NCBI RefSeq assembly: GCF_034008315.1
Contig: NZ_CP125377.1
Location: 811,001-875,000, forward strand
Length of the DNA: 64,000 nucleotides
Reading direction: 5' to 3'
Source of the DNA: Pseudomonas sp. P8_241
Lineage (GTDB): Bacteria; Pseudomonadota; Gammaproteobacteria; Pseudomonadales; Pseudomonadaceae
The position numbers and the translations under genes were made by a program. Shown here piece after piece: positions 50,031 to 58,621 of the stretch; within the stretch, counting starts at the first letter, position 1; each line of letters begins with the position of its first letter. The notes under the pieces are model-generated. The model saw only the letters and a list, made by a program, of their open reading frames with translations. It was not told the origin of the DNA and did not search any database.

Positions 50031-50156
50031 TCTGAGACCGATAAAAGTGCAACGCCTGGCGCAGCTGCCATCCACTGGTGCGCTAAGGTTTAACGAAACG
50101 TTAGCTCCACCGCGCAGTCAGTCACTTATCCGTTACTCCACGGCAAAAGGCCCGAC

Positions 50157-51245
50157 ATGCTCTCTGTTCTCAAGCAAGAAACCTTTCTGCTGCTGGCCCT
50201 GATTGCCGCCGTGGTGGCCTATCCGCTGGAGCACTGGATGCTCCACAGCGGTCAGGCTGTTGCATTGACCGCCGGGCTGGTGCTGATCGCGTTCATCGTC
50301 GCGGCCTCCATGCGCGTGGCCCATCAGGCTGAACTGCTGGCGGAGAAAGTCGGCGATCCCTACGGCACGATGATCCTGACCCTGGCCGCCGTGCTGGTGG
50401 AAGTGGTGATCCTGGCGATCATGATGAGCAATGAAGCGTCGGCCACGCTGGTGCGTGACACGATTTACTCGGCCGTGATGCTCGACATCAACGGCATCCT
50501 TGGCCTGGCCGCATTGATGGGCGGGCTCAAGCATGGCGAGCAGTCCTACAACGATGATTCTGCGCGTAGCTATGGGGTGATGATTCTCACGGCCATGGGC
50601 GTGTCGATGGTGGTGCCGGAGTTCATTCCAGAAGCCAACTGGAAGCTTTATTCCGCGTTTACCATCGGCGCAATGGTGGTGCTGTACGCTTTGTTTTTGC
50701 GCATGCAGGTCGGTCCGCACAGCTATTTTTTCAGTTACAGCTACCCGGACAAACGCCGCAGGAAAGAGCCAGGCGAAGAACCTCAGCCGGTCAATCTGAC
50801 GCTGTCCATCGGGCTGTTGGTATTTGGCGTGGTGGTGATTGGCGCGCTGGCCGAGGTAATGTCCAAGACCCTCGACCTGGGCCTGGAAGGAACGGGTGCA
50901 CCGCCGGTGATCACGGCGATTCTGGTCGCGGCGATTTCAGCGGCGCCGGAAATTCTGACCGCGTTGCGCGCCGCGTTGGCCAATCGCATGCAGTCGGTGG
51001 TGAACATCGCGTTGGGGGCGTCGCTGTCGACGGTGATCCTGACGGTCCCGGTGATGGAAGCGATGGCGCTCTACACCGGCCAGCCCTTTCAGATGGCGAT
51101 GACCCCGGTGCAGACCGTGATGATTTTCATCACCCTGATCGTCAGCGCGATCAACCTCAACGACGGCGAAACCAACGCTATCGAAGGCATGACGCATTTT
51201 GTTTTGTTTGCGACGTTCATCATGTTGTCGCTGTTGGGTCTTTAA
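50157..51245 (+). CDS. chaA: Calcium:proton antiporter (ChaA-like, CaCA family)
   Basis: A 362-residue, ten- or eleven-span inner-membrane exchanger. The two inverted alpha-repeats of the CaCA superfamily are visible: TLAAVLVEVVILAIMMSNE (about 78-96) and AAISAAPEILTALRAALANR (about 260-279), each with the ion-binding Glu. It exchanges Ca2+ or Na+/K+ for protons in E. coli. It is on the opposite strand to its neighbours and has no obvious purine link. Confidence 0.88.
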   Translation: MLSVLKQETFLLLALIAAVVAYPLEHWMLHSGQAVALTAGLVLIAFIVAASMRVAHQAELLAEKVGDPYGTMILTLAAVLVEVVILAIMMSNEASATLVRDTIYSAVMLDINGILGLAALMGGLKHGEQSYNDDSARSYGVMILTAMGVSMVVPEFIPEANWKLYSAFTIGAMVVLYALFLRMQVGPHSYFFSYSYPDKRRRKEPGEEPQPVNLTLSIGLLVFGVVVIGALAEVMSKTLDLGLEGTGAPPVITAILVAAISAAPEILTALRAALANRMQSVVNIALGASLSTVILTVPVMEAMALYTGQPFQMAMTPVQTVMIFITLIVSAINLNDGETNAIEGMTHFVLFATFIMLSLLGL

Positions 51246-51250
51246 AAGCT

Positions 51251-51308
51251 TCGCCAGCAAGCAGGCTCCTACGAAAGCAACCCTGTAGGAGCCGGCTTGC
51301 TGGCGATG
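51251..51308. repeat. REP pair between chaA and the deaminase gene
   Basis: TCGCCAGCAAGCAGGCTCCTAC and TGTAGGAGCCGGCTTGCTGGCGA (each cited in part) form an imperfect inverted pair, between two convergent genes. It may double as a bidirectional terminator. Confidence 0.78.
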
Positions 51309-51316
51309 GCGTCCTA

Positions 51317-52675
51317 TCAGACGCCGCTGATCAACTGCCGAGCCGCCTGGCTGTGATCGGCAATCAATCCCTTCAGATCCAGCCCTTCAACCTGCCCGTC
51401 AATCACTCGCCATTTGCCACCGACCATCACCCGATCCGCGCGATCCGCACCGCACAGCAGCAATGCCGAGACCGGATCATGGCTGCCGGAGAAGCGCAGC
51501 TCATCAAGCTTGAACAATGCCAGGTCGGCCTGCTTGCCCACGGCCAGTTCGCCGATATCGGTCCGTCCCAGCAGACTGGCCGACCCCTTGGTCGCCCAAC
51601 CCAGCACGCGCTCTGGCGTGATCTTTTCGGCGCCGTAACGCAGGCGCTGGATGTACAGCGCCTGACGCGCTTCAAGCATCATGTTCGACGCATCATTGGA
51701 CGCCGACCCGTCCACACCCAGGCCAAGCAGGGCGCCGGCATCGGTCAAGTCAATGCTTGGGCAGATGCCCGAAGCCAGACGCATGTTAGAACTCGGGCAA
51801 TGGCAGATACCGGTTTTGGCGTCGCCGAGGCGGGCGATTTCGTCCGGGTTGAAGTGGATGCCGTGGGCCAGCCAGGTGCGTGGGCCGAGCCAGCCGACGC
51901 TGTCCAGATAATCCACGGTCCGCAGGCCGAAACGCTGCAGGCAGAAGTCTTCTTCGTCGAGGGTTTCGGCCAGGTGCGTGTGCAGGCGCACGTCGAGTTT
52001 GTTGGCCAGTTCGGCGCTGGCGGACATGATTTCCGGCGTCACCGAGAACGGCGAGCAGGGCGCCAGGGCGATCTGGATCTGCGCACCGTCGCCGCGTTCG
52101 TGGTACTCGGCGATCAGGCGCTGGCTGTCGTCGAGAATCACCTGACCTTCCTGCACCGTTTGCTGGGGTGGCAGGCCGCCGTCCTTTTCGCCGAGGCTCA
52201 TCGAACCGCGCGTCAACATGGCGCGCATGCCCAGTTCGCGGACGCTTTCGACTTGCACGTCAATCGCGTTTTCCAGGCCTTCGGGGAACAGGTAATGGTG
52301 GTCGGCGGCGGTAGTGCAGCCGGACAGCAGCAATTCGGCCAAGGCGACTTTGGTGGCGAGGGCGAGTTTTTCCGGGGTCAGGCGTGCCCAGACCGGGTAG
52401 AGGGTTTTCAGCCATGGGAACAACGGCTGATTGACCACTGGCGCCCAGGCACGGGTCAGGGTCTGGTAGAAATGGTGATGGGTGTTGATCAGGCCCGGGA
52501 GGATCACATGTTCGCGGGCATCGAACACTTCATTGCATGGCGCGGACGGTTGCTGGCCGACGCCGAGCACTTCGACGATTACACCGTCTTGCAGCACCAG
52601 GCCGCCACGGGCATCGAGCTCGTTGGAGGTGAAAATGGCGAGGGGATTTTTTAACCAGGTACGGGTCGCAGGCAT
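51317..52675 (-). CDS. 8-oxoguanine deaminase
   Basis: A 452-residue amidohydrolase. The metal-binding LPGLINTHHHFYQTLTR is at about 60-76; RLHTHLAETLDEEDFC, LAHGIHFNPDEI and GLGVDGSASNDASNM supply the remaining ligands. The substrate assignment follows the P. aeruginosa orthologue I recall (PA0142), which deaminates 8-oxoguanine to urate. GAGGAG precedes the start. It salvages or detoxifies oxidised guanine and fits the surrounding purine genes. Confidence 0.9.
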   Translation of the reverse strand: MPATRTWLKNPLAIFTSNELDARGGLVLQDGVIVEVLGVGQQPSAPCNEVFDAREHVILPGLINTHHHFYQTLTRAWAPVVNQPLFPWLKTLYPVWARLTPEKLALATKVALAELLLSGCTTAADHHYLFPEGLENAIDVQVESVRELGMRAMLTRGSMSLGEKDGGLPPQQTVQEGQVILDDSQRLIAEYHERGDGAQIQIALAPCSPFSVTPEIMSASAELANKLDVRLHTHLAETLDEEDFCLQRFGLRTVDYLDSVGWLGPRTWLAHGIHFNPDEIARLGDAKTGICHCPSSNMRLASGICPSIDLTDAGALLGLGVDGSASNDASNMMLEARQALYIQRLRYGAEKITPERVLGWATKGSASLLGRTDIGELAVGKQADLALFKLDELRFSGSHDPVSALLLCGADRADRVMVGGKWRVIDGQVEGLDLKGLIADHSQAARQLISGV

Positions 52676-52842
52676 GTTGGCCGGCTCCTCTGAAAGTTGG
52701 GTTCAGGGTTGCCAGCTCAGTGTTGCCCTGTCTGCTGATCCAGGGTCGCCGGGGAGGCGAGGGGCGCAGTGTCGATCAAAACGTCGATGCCGGCAAGCCC
52801 GGCCCGACAAGACAACAAATAACCTACAGGTGGGCGGTAGTG

Positions 52843-53532
52843 TTACCAGGGAATGGTCTCACCCCGGTAATTGATGAAGTGATGCCCACCTTTGCCAACA
52901 AACGCATTCACCTGATCGACCAGGCCGCGCGTGCTGGTGTCCACATCGATATCCGCGCCTTCACCGCCCATATCGGTTTTCACCCAGCCCGGATGCAACG
53001 ACAGCACGGTAAGTCGGGTGTCGCCCAATTGAGTGACAAAGCTGTTGGTCATCGAATTCAGCGCCGCCTTGCTGGCCTTGTACAGCGCCAGCTCCGGCGC
53101 GTCGGGCATGGTCACGCTGCCCAGCACCGAACTCATGAATGCCAGCAGGCCAGTATCGGGACGAAGCTGCCCGACAAAGTGCTGGGCCAGGTTGATGGGC
53201 GCCACGGCATTGGTAAAAAACAGCTGACCGACTTCGGCCATCGTTGCCCCACCGTTCGGCGTTTGAACGTCCGGGCCTTTGACGCCGGCATTGACGAACA
53301 GCAAGTCAAATACCTCGCCATTGAGTTGCTGGCTCAGGGCAAGCACGGCTTGCTGATCGTCCATGTCGAGTTTTTCGATCCGCACCTTGCCCAACGCCTG
53401 CAGGGCTTCGGCATTCTGTGGATTGCGTACGGTAGCGGTGACTTGCCAGCCATCGGCCAGCAGGGTTTTCACCAGGCCGAGGCCCAACCCGCGAGAGGCA
53501 CCAATGATGAGTGCGTTTTTTGCCGTGGACAT
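52843..53532 (-). CDS. Short-chain dehydrogenase/reductase
   Basis: A 229-residue SDR. The NAD(P) motif is NALIIGASRGLGLGLVKTLL (GxxxGxG), the following NAG is FVNAGVKGPD, and the catalytic Tyr/Lys pair is LYKASKAALN. AAGGAAG precedes the start. It follows the MerR gene by 19 bp on the same strand, so they are probably an operon. The substrate is unknown; such MerR-SDR pairs often respond to reactive aldehydes or similar stress. Confidence 0.88.
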   Translation of the reverse strand: MSTAKNALIIGASRGLGLGLVKTLLADGWQVTATVRNPQNAEALQALGKVRIEKLDMDDQQAVLALSQQLNGEVFDLLFVNAGVKGPDVQTPNGGATMAEVGQLFFTNAVAPINLAQHFVGQLRPDTGLLAFMSSVLGSVTMPDAPELALYKASKAALNSMTNSFVTQLGDTRLTVLSLHPGWVKTDMGGEGADIDVDTSTRGLVDQVNAFVGKGGHHFINYRGETIPW

Positions 53533-53551
53533 GAGTGGCTTCCTTGAAAAG

Positions 53552-53911
53552 TCAGGGTCGTGGATTCAATGGACACTGTTGCCCGAGTCGTTGTTGCAAC
53601 TCATCGCGCAACGCGCCGAGTTCAGCCATTCGGGCTTCGATCAGTTTGAGTTTGTCTTGCAGCAATTGCGTGACAGCGCTGTCGGGATCGGGCGACTGCC
53701 AGATTGCCGCGACGCTGTGGCCAATCTCGCTGAGGCTGAAGCCCAGCCGTTGAGCGGTCTTGATGTATTGCACCAGCTGCACCATGTCCGCCGGATAATC
53801 GCGATACCCATTGGCGCTGCGTTGAGCCGCGATCAAACCGCGCTGCTCGTAGAAACGCAGTGTGTCGCGGCTGACGGCGCTGGCCTGGGCTAATTCACCG
53901 ATGCGCATCAT
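53552..53911 (-). CDS. MerR family transcriptional regulator
   Basis: A 119-residue regulator. The HTH reads MMRIGELAQASAVSRDTLRF with YEQRGLIAAQRSANGYRDYP after it, then a dimerisation helix (about 80-110). It has a single Cys near the C-terminus (QQCPLNP) and no clear metal loop, so it resembles the NmlR/AdhR or organic-effector branch. A MerR-type promoter palindrome stands just upstream, facing the divergent membrane-protein gene. The inducer is not deducible. Confidence 0.88.
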   Translation of the reverse strand: MMRIGELAQASAVSRDTLRFYEQRGLIAAQRSANGYRDYPADMVQLVQYIKTAQRLGFSLSEIGHSVAAIWQSPDPDSAVTQLLQDKLKLIEARMAELGALRDELQQRLGQQCPLNPRP

Positions 53912-53929
53912 GACGTCTCATGGAGGGGC

Positions 53930-53960
53930 TTGACCCTGGAGCATACTCCAGGCTTTAGCC
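53930..53960 (+). promoter_or_regulatory. MerR-type operator/promoter for the divergent membrane protein gene
   Basis: TTGACC (53930-53935), a 19-base spacer holding the palindrome CCTGGAGCATACTCCAGG (53935-53952), then TTAGCC as the -10. The long spacer and palindrome are characteristic of promoters activated by MerR proteins. It points away from the merR gene, toward 53993. Confidence 0.78.
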
Positions 53961-53963
53961 TTG

Positions 53964-53987
53964 TTGCTCCCTGAATTGATGGAGCAA
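53964..53987 (+). promoter_or_regulatory. Leader hairpin that covers the ribosome binding site
   Basis: TTGCTCC (53964-53970) pairs with GGAGCAA (53981-53987); the GGAG is the only good ribosome binding sequence for the gene at 53993. If formed in RNA, the 7-8 bp stem would hide it and lower translation. No regulator of the fold is evident. Confidence 0.5.
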
Positions 53988-53992
53988 TGTCG

Positions 53993-54415
53993 ATGTGGAC
54001 TACTACGCAATATCGTCGTTTGGTGCAAGGCAGTGCCTGGTATGACCTGATCGTGATGGTGGCGTTTGTCACGCCGTGGAGTTTTGCGGCATTGCATGGG
54101 GTTTTGCTGGGGATAAGTCAGGCGCTGGGTCTGCCCGGCGAGCTGCCGTCGTTCGAACCTGTGCATATGTTGCTGGCAAATTTGTTGGGGTCGATTGTCT
54201 GCGTGTGGGCGGTGCTGCGGATTCGTGATCCCCGGGCGATGTATGGTCGATATGACGCGGTGGCCAGATTCCTGTTTTCGACTTGGCAGGCATACGCGCT
54301 TATCCATGGCGCGAGTTCGATTCTGATGGCTTTTCTGATGTTTGAACTGGCGTTGGGCATCGCTCAGGTGTTGCCTGTTCGGCAGCCATCGCGAGCAGGC
54401 TCACTCCACATTTGA
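53993..54415 (+). CDS. Membrane protein of unknown function
   Basis: A 140-residue protein with about four membrane spans (about 15-35, 55-75, 95-118 and part of the C-terminus). I chose the ATG at 53993 over the one at 53987 because the GGAG spacing is right. The last ten residues (QPSRAGSLHI) are encoded by a REP element, so the original end may have been different. It is divergent from, and probably activated by, the MerR regulator. The family is not recognised. Confidence 0.72.
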   Translation: MWTTTQYRRLVQGSAWYDLIVMVAFVTPWSFAALHGVLLGISQALGLPGELPSFEPVHMLLANLLGSIVCVWAVLRIRDPRAMYGRYDAVARFLFSTWQAYALIHGASSILMAFLMFELALGIAQVLPVRQPSRAGSLHI

Positions 54416-54463
54416 TGGGTGTGAACTCGGTCAAATGTAGGAGCGAGCCTGCTCGCGAAATGG
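54387..54463. repeat. REPIN overlapping the end of the membrane protein gene
   Basis: CATCGCGAGCAGGCTCACTC at 54387 pairs with an inverse that ends at 54463 (GAGCGAGCCTGCTCGCGA). The left REP is read in frame as the last codons of the gene. Confidence 0.82.
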
Positions 54464-54479
54464 CCAGACCCGTCAACCA

Positions 54480-55406
54480 CTAGTGCCCGGCCTGCCAGGG
54501 CTGCCCCAACGAAACCGGCGCGAACAACCGAGTACGCAGCGCATCCCGGGACAGCAACACCAACGCCACAATCGTCGCCACATACGGCAGCATCGCCAGC
54601 AGACTCGACGGTATCGCCAGCCCCAACCCCTGCGCCACCAGGTGCAGGATGCTGGCGAGTCCGAACAGGTAAGCACCCAGCAGCAAACGCCAGACTCGCC
54701 AACTGGCAAACACCACCAGCGCCAAGGCAATCCAGCCACGCCCGGCACTCATGTTTTCTGCCCACATCGGTGTGTAGGCGAGGGAAAGGTACGCCCCGGC
54801 CAACCCGGCCATCGCCCCACCAAACAGCACAGCCAATGTACGTACCGCCAATACCGGCAAGCCCATGGCACTGGCCGCGTCCGGGTTTTCCCCGACTGCC
54901 TGGATAATCAGACCGACGCGGCTTTTCAGAATCACCCAGGCCACCAGCGCAAACAGTGCGAAAGACAAATACACCAGCAGGTCCTGGGCAAACAGCATTC
55001 GCCCGATCAACGGGATTTCACTCAAATAAGGGATTGCCAAGGGTTCGAATCCCGCCAGGGGTTTGCCCACCCACGCTGCGCCTATGAAAGTCGACAGACC
55101 CACTCCGAAGATCGTCAACGCCAGGCCGGTCGCGACCTGATTGGCATTGAATACCAGCGCCACTAATGCGAACAGCGACGACAAGAGCATCCCGGCCAGC
55201 ATCGCCAGCAGCACGCCGAGCCAAAGATTGCCGGTGCTGAATGCGACGATAAAACCGGTCACCGCACCCAACAGCATCATGCCTTCCTGGCCCAGATTGA
55301 GGACGCCGCTTTTCTCGCAGATCAGTTCACCCAGTGCCACCAGCAGCAGCGGCGTACCGCAGCGGATCATGGCGTAGAAAATATTGCTCAACAGATCGAT
55401 ATCCAT
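54480..55406 (-). CDS. Nucleoside-type ABC transporter permease (YufQ-like)
   Basis: A 308-residue inner-membrane permease of the BPD_transp_2 family. ALGELICEKSGVLNLGQEGM (about 27-46) is the family N-terminal signature, followed by eight to nine spans. The start at 55406 shares a base with the stop of the other permease (TGATG), so they are translationally coupled. Together with the ATPase it forms the membrane part of a BMP-dependent purine/nucleoside importer. Confidence 0.9.
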   Translation of the reverse strand: MDIDLLSNIFYAMIRCGTPLLLVALGELICEKSGVLNLGQEGMMLLGAVTGFIVAFSTGNLWLGVLLAMLAGMLLSSLFALVALVFNANQVATGLALTIFGVGLSTFIGAAWVGKPLAGFEPLAIPYLSEIPLIGRMLFAQDLLVYLSFALFALVAWVILKSRVGLIIQAVGENPDAASAMGLPVLAVRTLAVLFGGAMAGLAGAYLSLAYTPMWAENMSAGRGWIALALVVFASWRVWRLLLGAYLFGLASILHLVAQGLGLAIPSSLLAMLPYVATIVALVLLSRDALRTRLFAPVSLGQPWQAGH

Positions 55407-56512
55407 CACAGCGCTCCAGCATGTACGGCGGTGGCGGGTGCGCGGCGTGCCCAACGCAGGTTCAAACGGGGTCGATAGAGAATCAGCACATCACAGGCCA
55501 ACAGGAAAAACAGCATCATCCCCTGGAACAATTGGGTGATCGCTTGGGGCAGGTTCAGACTCATCTGCGCACTCTCACCGCCGATGTACAGCAACGCCAT
55601 CAGCAGGCTTGCAAACAGAATGCCGACAGGATTGAGTCGGCCGAGAAACGCCACCGTGATCGCCGCGTAGCCATACCCTGGGGAGACCTGCGGCACCAAT
55701 TGCCCGATCGGCCCGGTGACTTCGCACACGCCCGCCAACCCCGCCAACCCGCCGCTGATCAACAGCGCGAGCCAGATCAGGCGCTTCTCGCGAAAACCTA
55801 CAAAACTGGCCGCGCGTTTATCCAGCCCGAGCACCTTGATCTGGAAACCGACAAAACTTTTCTGCAGCAACACCCACACGGTCACCAGCGCGAGGAGGGC
55901 GAAATACACCCCCGCGTGCCCCCGGCCATCTTCCATCAACAGCGGCAAGCGGCTGGCGTCGCCGAACATCGCCGATTGCGGGAAATTGAATCCCTCGGGG
56001 TCTTTCAGCGGCCCGTGGACGCAGTACAGCAAGAGGTTCAGGGCGATGTAATTGAGCATGATGCTGGTGAGGATTTCATTGGCGTTGAAACGCGTGCGCA
56101 ACCAGGCGGTCAGCCCGGCCCAGGCTGCACCCGCGAAGGTCCCCGTGAGGAGGACCGCCACTAGCGCCCAGCGGCTTTGCACGCCAATGATATTGACCGC
56201 CAATGCACTTCCGGCCAATGCGCCTAACAGCAATTGGCCTTCTGCGCCGATATTCCAGATCCGCGCCTGGTAGGCGACGGCCAAACCCAACGCACACAGC
56301 AAGATTGGCAAGGCTTTTACCAGAAGTTCAGAGACACCGTACAAGTCGCTGATTGGTGCGATCAGCAACGTATGCAAGGTCAGCAGCGGGTCATGCCCGA
56401 GCGTAAGAAACAGCAGCGAGCCGCAGCCCAGTGTCAGGGCGGCTGCCAGCAACGGCGAGCACCACAACATCAGGCGTGATTGCTGGCCGCGAGGTTCAAG
56501 AGAAAGCAGCAT
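55406..56512 (-). CDS. Nucleoside-type ABC transporter permease (YufP-like)
   Basis: A 368-residue permease, the larger of the pair. YQARIWNIGAEGQLLLGALA (about 82-101) is the diagnostic motif. The start at 56512 (MLLSLEPRG) gives the family N-terminus; upstream in-frame codons overlap the ATPase gene and were rejected. It lies 11 bp downstream of the ATPase gene and overlaps the next permease by one base. Confidence 0.9.
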   Translation of the reverse strand: MLLSLEPRGQQSRLMLWCSPLLAAALTLGCGSLLFLTLGHDPLLTLHTLLIAPISDLYGVSELLVKALPILLCALGLAVAYQARIWNIGAEGQLLLGALAGSALAVNIIGVQSRWALVAVLLTGTFAGAAWAGLTAWLRTRFNANEILTSIMLNYIALNLLLYCVHGPLKDPEGFNFPQSAMFGDASRLPLLMEDGRGHAGVYFALLALVTVWVLLQKSFVGFQIKVLGLDKRAASFVGFREKRLIWLALLISGGLAGLAGVCEVTGPIGQLVPQVSPGYGYAAITVAFLGRLNPVGILFASLLMALLYIGGESAQMSLNLPQAITQLFQGMMLFFLLACDVLILYRPRLNLRWARRAPATAVHAGAL

Positions 56513-56523
56513 GTGTGGCTCCG

Positions 56524-58089
56524 TTAACGCGTGGCTGATGCGGATGATGGGGGCGCGTCGAACTGGCCGGCCATCCAGCCGCCGACATCGCTCAGGCAGG
56601 TATCGACCGCAGGTTTGAGCGTGGATAACCGACCACCGCACAGTGCGCCCAGGCGGTCGCTGATCTGGAACAGTTCGTCGAGGTCTTCGGAGATCACCAG
56701 GATCGCCGCGCCAGCGTCGCGCAAGGCAATCAATGCTCGGTGAATGGTCGCGGCGGCACCGACGTCCACACCCCAGGTCGGGTGCGCCGCCACCAGCAAC
56801 CTGGGTTGCTGAAGGATTTCCCGGCCAAGAATGAATTTCTGCAAATTGCCGCCGGACAGGCTGCGGGCCGGGGCTTGGCTGTTCGGCGCCTTGACCCCGA
56901 AGCGGTGGATGATGTCTTCGGCGAGCGCCTGAACCTTGCTGCGCGAAATAAGTCCTTTGCTCACCAACCCTTGTTGGAACGCGGTAAGCAGGGCGTTATC
57001 CGCCAGGCTCAGTTCCGGTACGGCACCATGGCCCAGTCGTTCGGCAGGAACAAACGCCAGTCCGAGTTGACGGCGTGCGTCGGGGCGCAGATGCGCGACG
57101 GGCTCGTGGCCGAAACTGATTCTGGCGCTTTCGTCGCCGGTCAGTGGTTCTTCACCGCTGAGTAACGCGAGCAACTCATCCTGGCCATTACCGGCCACTC
57201 CGGCGATCCCGACAATTTCGCCACTGCGCACTTCAAGCGCGATGTCCTTGAGCGAACAACCGAACGGGTCCGGGTTGTGCCAGGACAATCCGCTGACCTC
57301 AAGAAAGACATCCCCCCCGGTCACCTTCGGATAGTCCGTTATCAAGTCCGCCGCTTCGCCGACCATCAACCTCGCCAGTTGCTGATCCGAGCACTCGACC
57401 GGTACACAATGCCCGGCTACTCGCCCGGCTCGCAGCACCGTCGCGCTATGACACAACGCGCGAACTTCACCCAATTTGTGGCTGATAAACAAAATGCTGC
57501 AGCCCTCGACAGCGAGGCGGCGCAAGGTCACAAACAAGTCATCGGCTTCCTGCGGGGTCAACACCGAAGTCGGTTCGTCGAGAATCAACAGGCGAATGTC
57601 CTGCATCAGGCAGCGAATGATTTCGACGCGTTGCCGTTCGCCGATGGACAGGCTGTGGACAAGTCGCTCTGGCTCCAGTGCCATGCCATAGCGTTGCGAC
57701 ACTTCGCGAATTTTCGGTTCAAGCTGTGTCGGCGTGCCCGCTGCCGAGCCCATGGCCAGGGCAATGTTTTGCGCCACGCTCAGGGTTTCGAACAGCGAGA
57801 AATGCTGGAACACCATGCCGATCCCCAACTCGCGAGCCTGAGCCGGGTTGCGCAGGTTGACCCGCTGTCCTTGCCAGATCACTTCGCCCGAATCAGCGTG
57901 GGTAACGCCGTAGATGATCTTCATCAGCGTGCTCTTGCCTGCGCCGTTTTCGCCGAGCAGGGCATGGATCTCGCCGGGCGCAATGCTCAGGTCGATGGCA
58001 TCGTTGGCCAGGCAGCCGGGGTAGCGTTTGCTGATTCGACGTAGTTGCAACCGTGGAGTTGGATCAAGGGTAGAGGCAGGATTGGACAT
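56524..58089 (-). CDS. Nucleoside-type ABC transporter ATPase with two nucleotide-binding domains
   Basis: A 521-residue ATPase. NBD1 is complete: GENGAGKSTLMKIIYG (Walker A), LSIGERQRVEIIR (signature) and LLILDEPTSVLTPQEA (Walker B). NBD2 has GVAGNGQDELLALLSG, a degenerate Walker A without the Lys, with LSGGNLQKFILGREI and LVAAHPTWGVDVGAA, the last lacking the DEP of Walker B. This asymmetry is normal for the family (YufO, RbsA). It opens the operon, downstream of the DnaA-box region. Confidence 0.92.
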   Translation of the reverse strand: MSNPASTLDPTPRLQLRRISKRYPGCLANDAIDLSIAPGEIHALLGENGAGKSTLMKIIYGVTHADSGEVIWQGQRVNLRNPAQARELGIGMVFQHFSLFETLSVAQNIALAMGSAAGTPTQLEPKIREVSQRYGMALEPERLVHSLSIGERQRVEIIRCLMQDIRLLILDEPTSVLTPQEADDLFVTLRRLAVEGCSILFISHKLGEVRALCHSATVLRAGRVAGHCVPVECSDQQLARLMVGEAADLITDYPKVTGGDVFLEVSGLSWHNPDPFGCSLKDIALEVRSGEIVGIAGVAGNGQDELLALLSGEEPLTGDESARISFGHEPVAHLRPDARRQLGLAFVPAERLGHGAVPELSLADNALLTAFQQGLVSKGLISRSKVQALAEDIIHRFGVKAPNSQAPARSLSGGNLQKFILGREILQQPRLLVAAHPTWGVDVGAAATIHRALIALRDAGAAILVISEDLDELFQISDRLGALCGGRLSTLKPAVDTCLSDVGGWMAGQFDAPPSSASATR

Positions 58090-58621
58090 GGCAGGCTCGG
58101 TGCTGTTGGACTTGTGCCTGTGGATAAAGCAATTTTCTGGCCACTAGGTCAGGAAATTGCTTAAGCCCCGTCCGCCGAGTTGCTCAGTGCGCGGCTTCGC
58201 TAGCAGTCGATCTGGATCCAGCACCACTTGAGGGCAGAGCCCTCGGTCAGGCCCCGAATTTGATCGTGGTGTTTTGATTAAAAAATGATCAATCGAATGC
58301 AGGCCATACCGTGCGTGGCGCCGGGACCGCCATGAACGGGTTATCCACAGATTGCTCCACAGTATTTGTGCGCAAGCGCAAAGCTCGGGCATAAGCACTG
58401 TGTGGCTTTCTTCTAAAGGCGATAAACCACTGTAACTGATTGTTTTTGCGAGATTTTGGTGTTCAGAACAAAAAATTGGATGAAATTTGAACAATGCCCG
58501 CAAAGCCGCATGACAGAAGGGTTACAGACGTATGTGCTCAGGTTATCCACAGCCGGGTGCACAGTAGATGTGGGCAAATGTTGAATGGGCGAAAAAACGC
58601 CGTGCCCCAAAAGATCGCAGT
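58090..58621. promoter_or_regulatory. Intergenic region with three perfect DnaA boxes
   Basis: About 530 bases with no convincing gene. TTATCCACA, the DnaA-box consensus, occurs at 58341-58349 and 58543-58551 on the plus strand and at 58119-58127 on the minus strand. AT-rich tracts lie between them (around 58270-58290 and 58440-58495). The region holds the promoter of the downstream ABC importer operon. Whether the boxes titrate DnaA, tie the importer to DnaA levels, or mark a relic of a replicon cannot be told from sequence. Confidence 0.65.

Noticed and set aside
58144..58503. 119-codon open frame in the DnaA-box region
   Set aside because: No ribosome binding site, no family-like sequence, and it spans AT-rich probable regulatory DNA.
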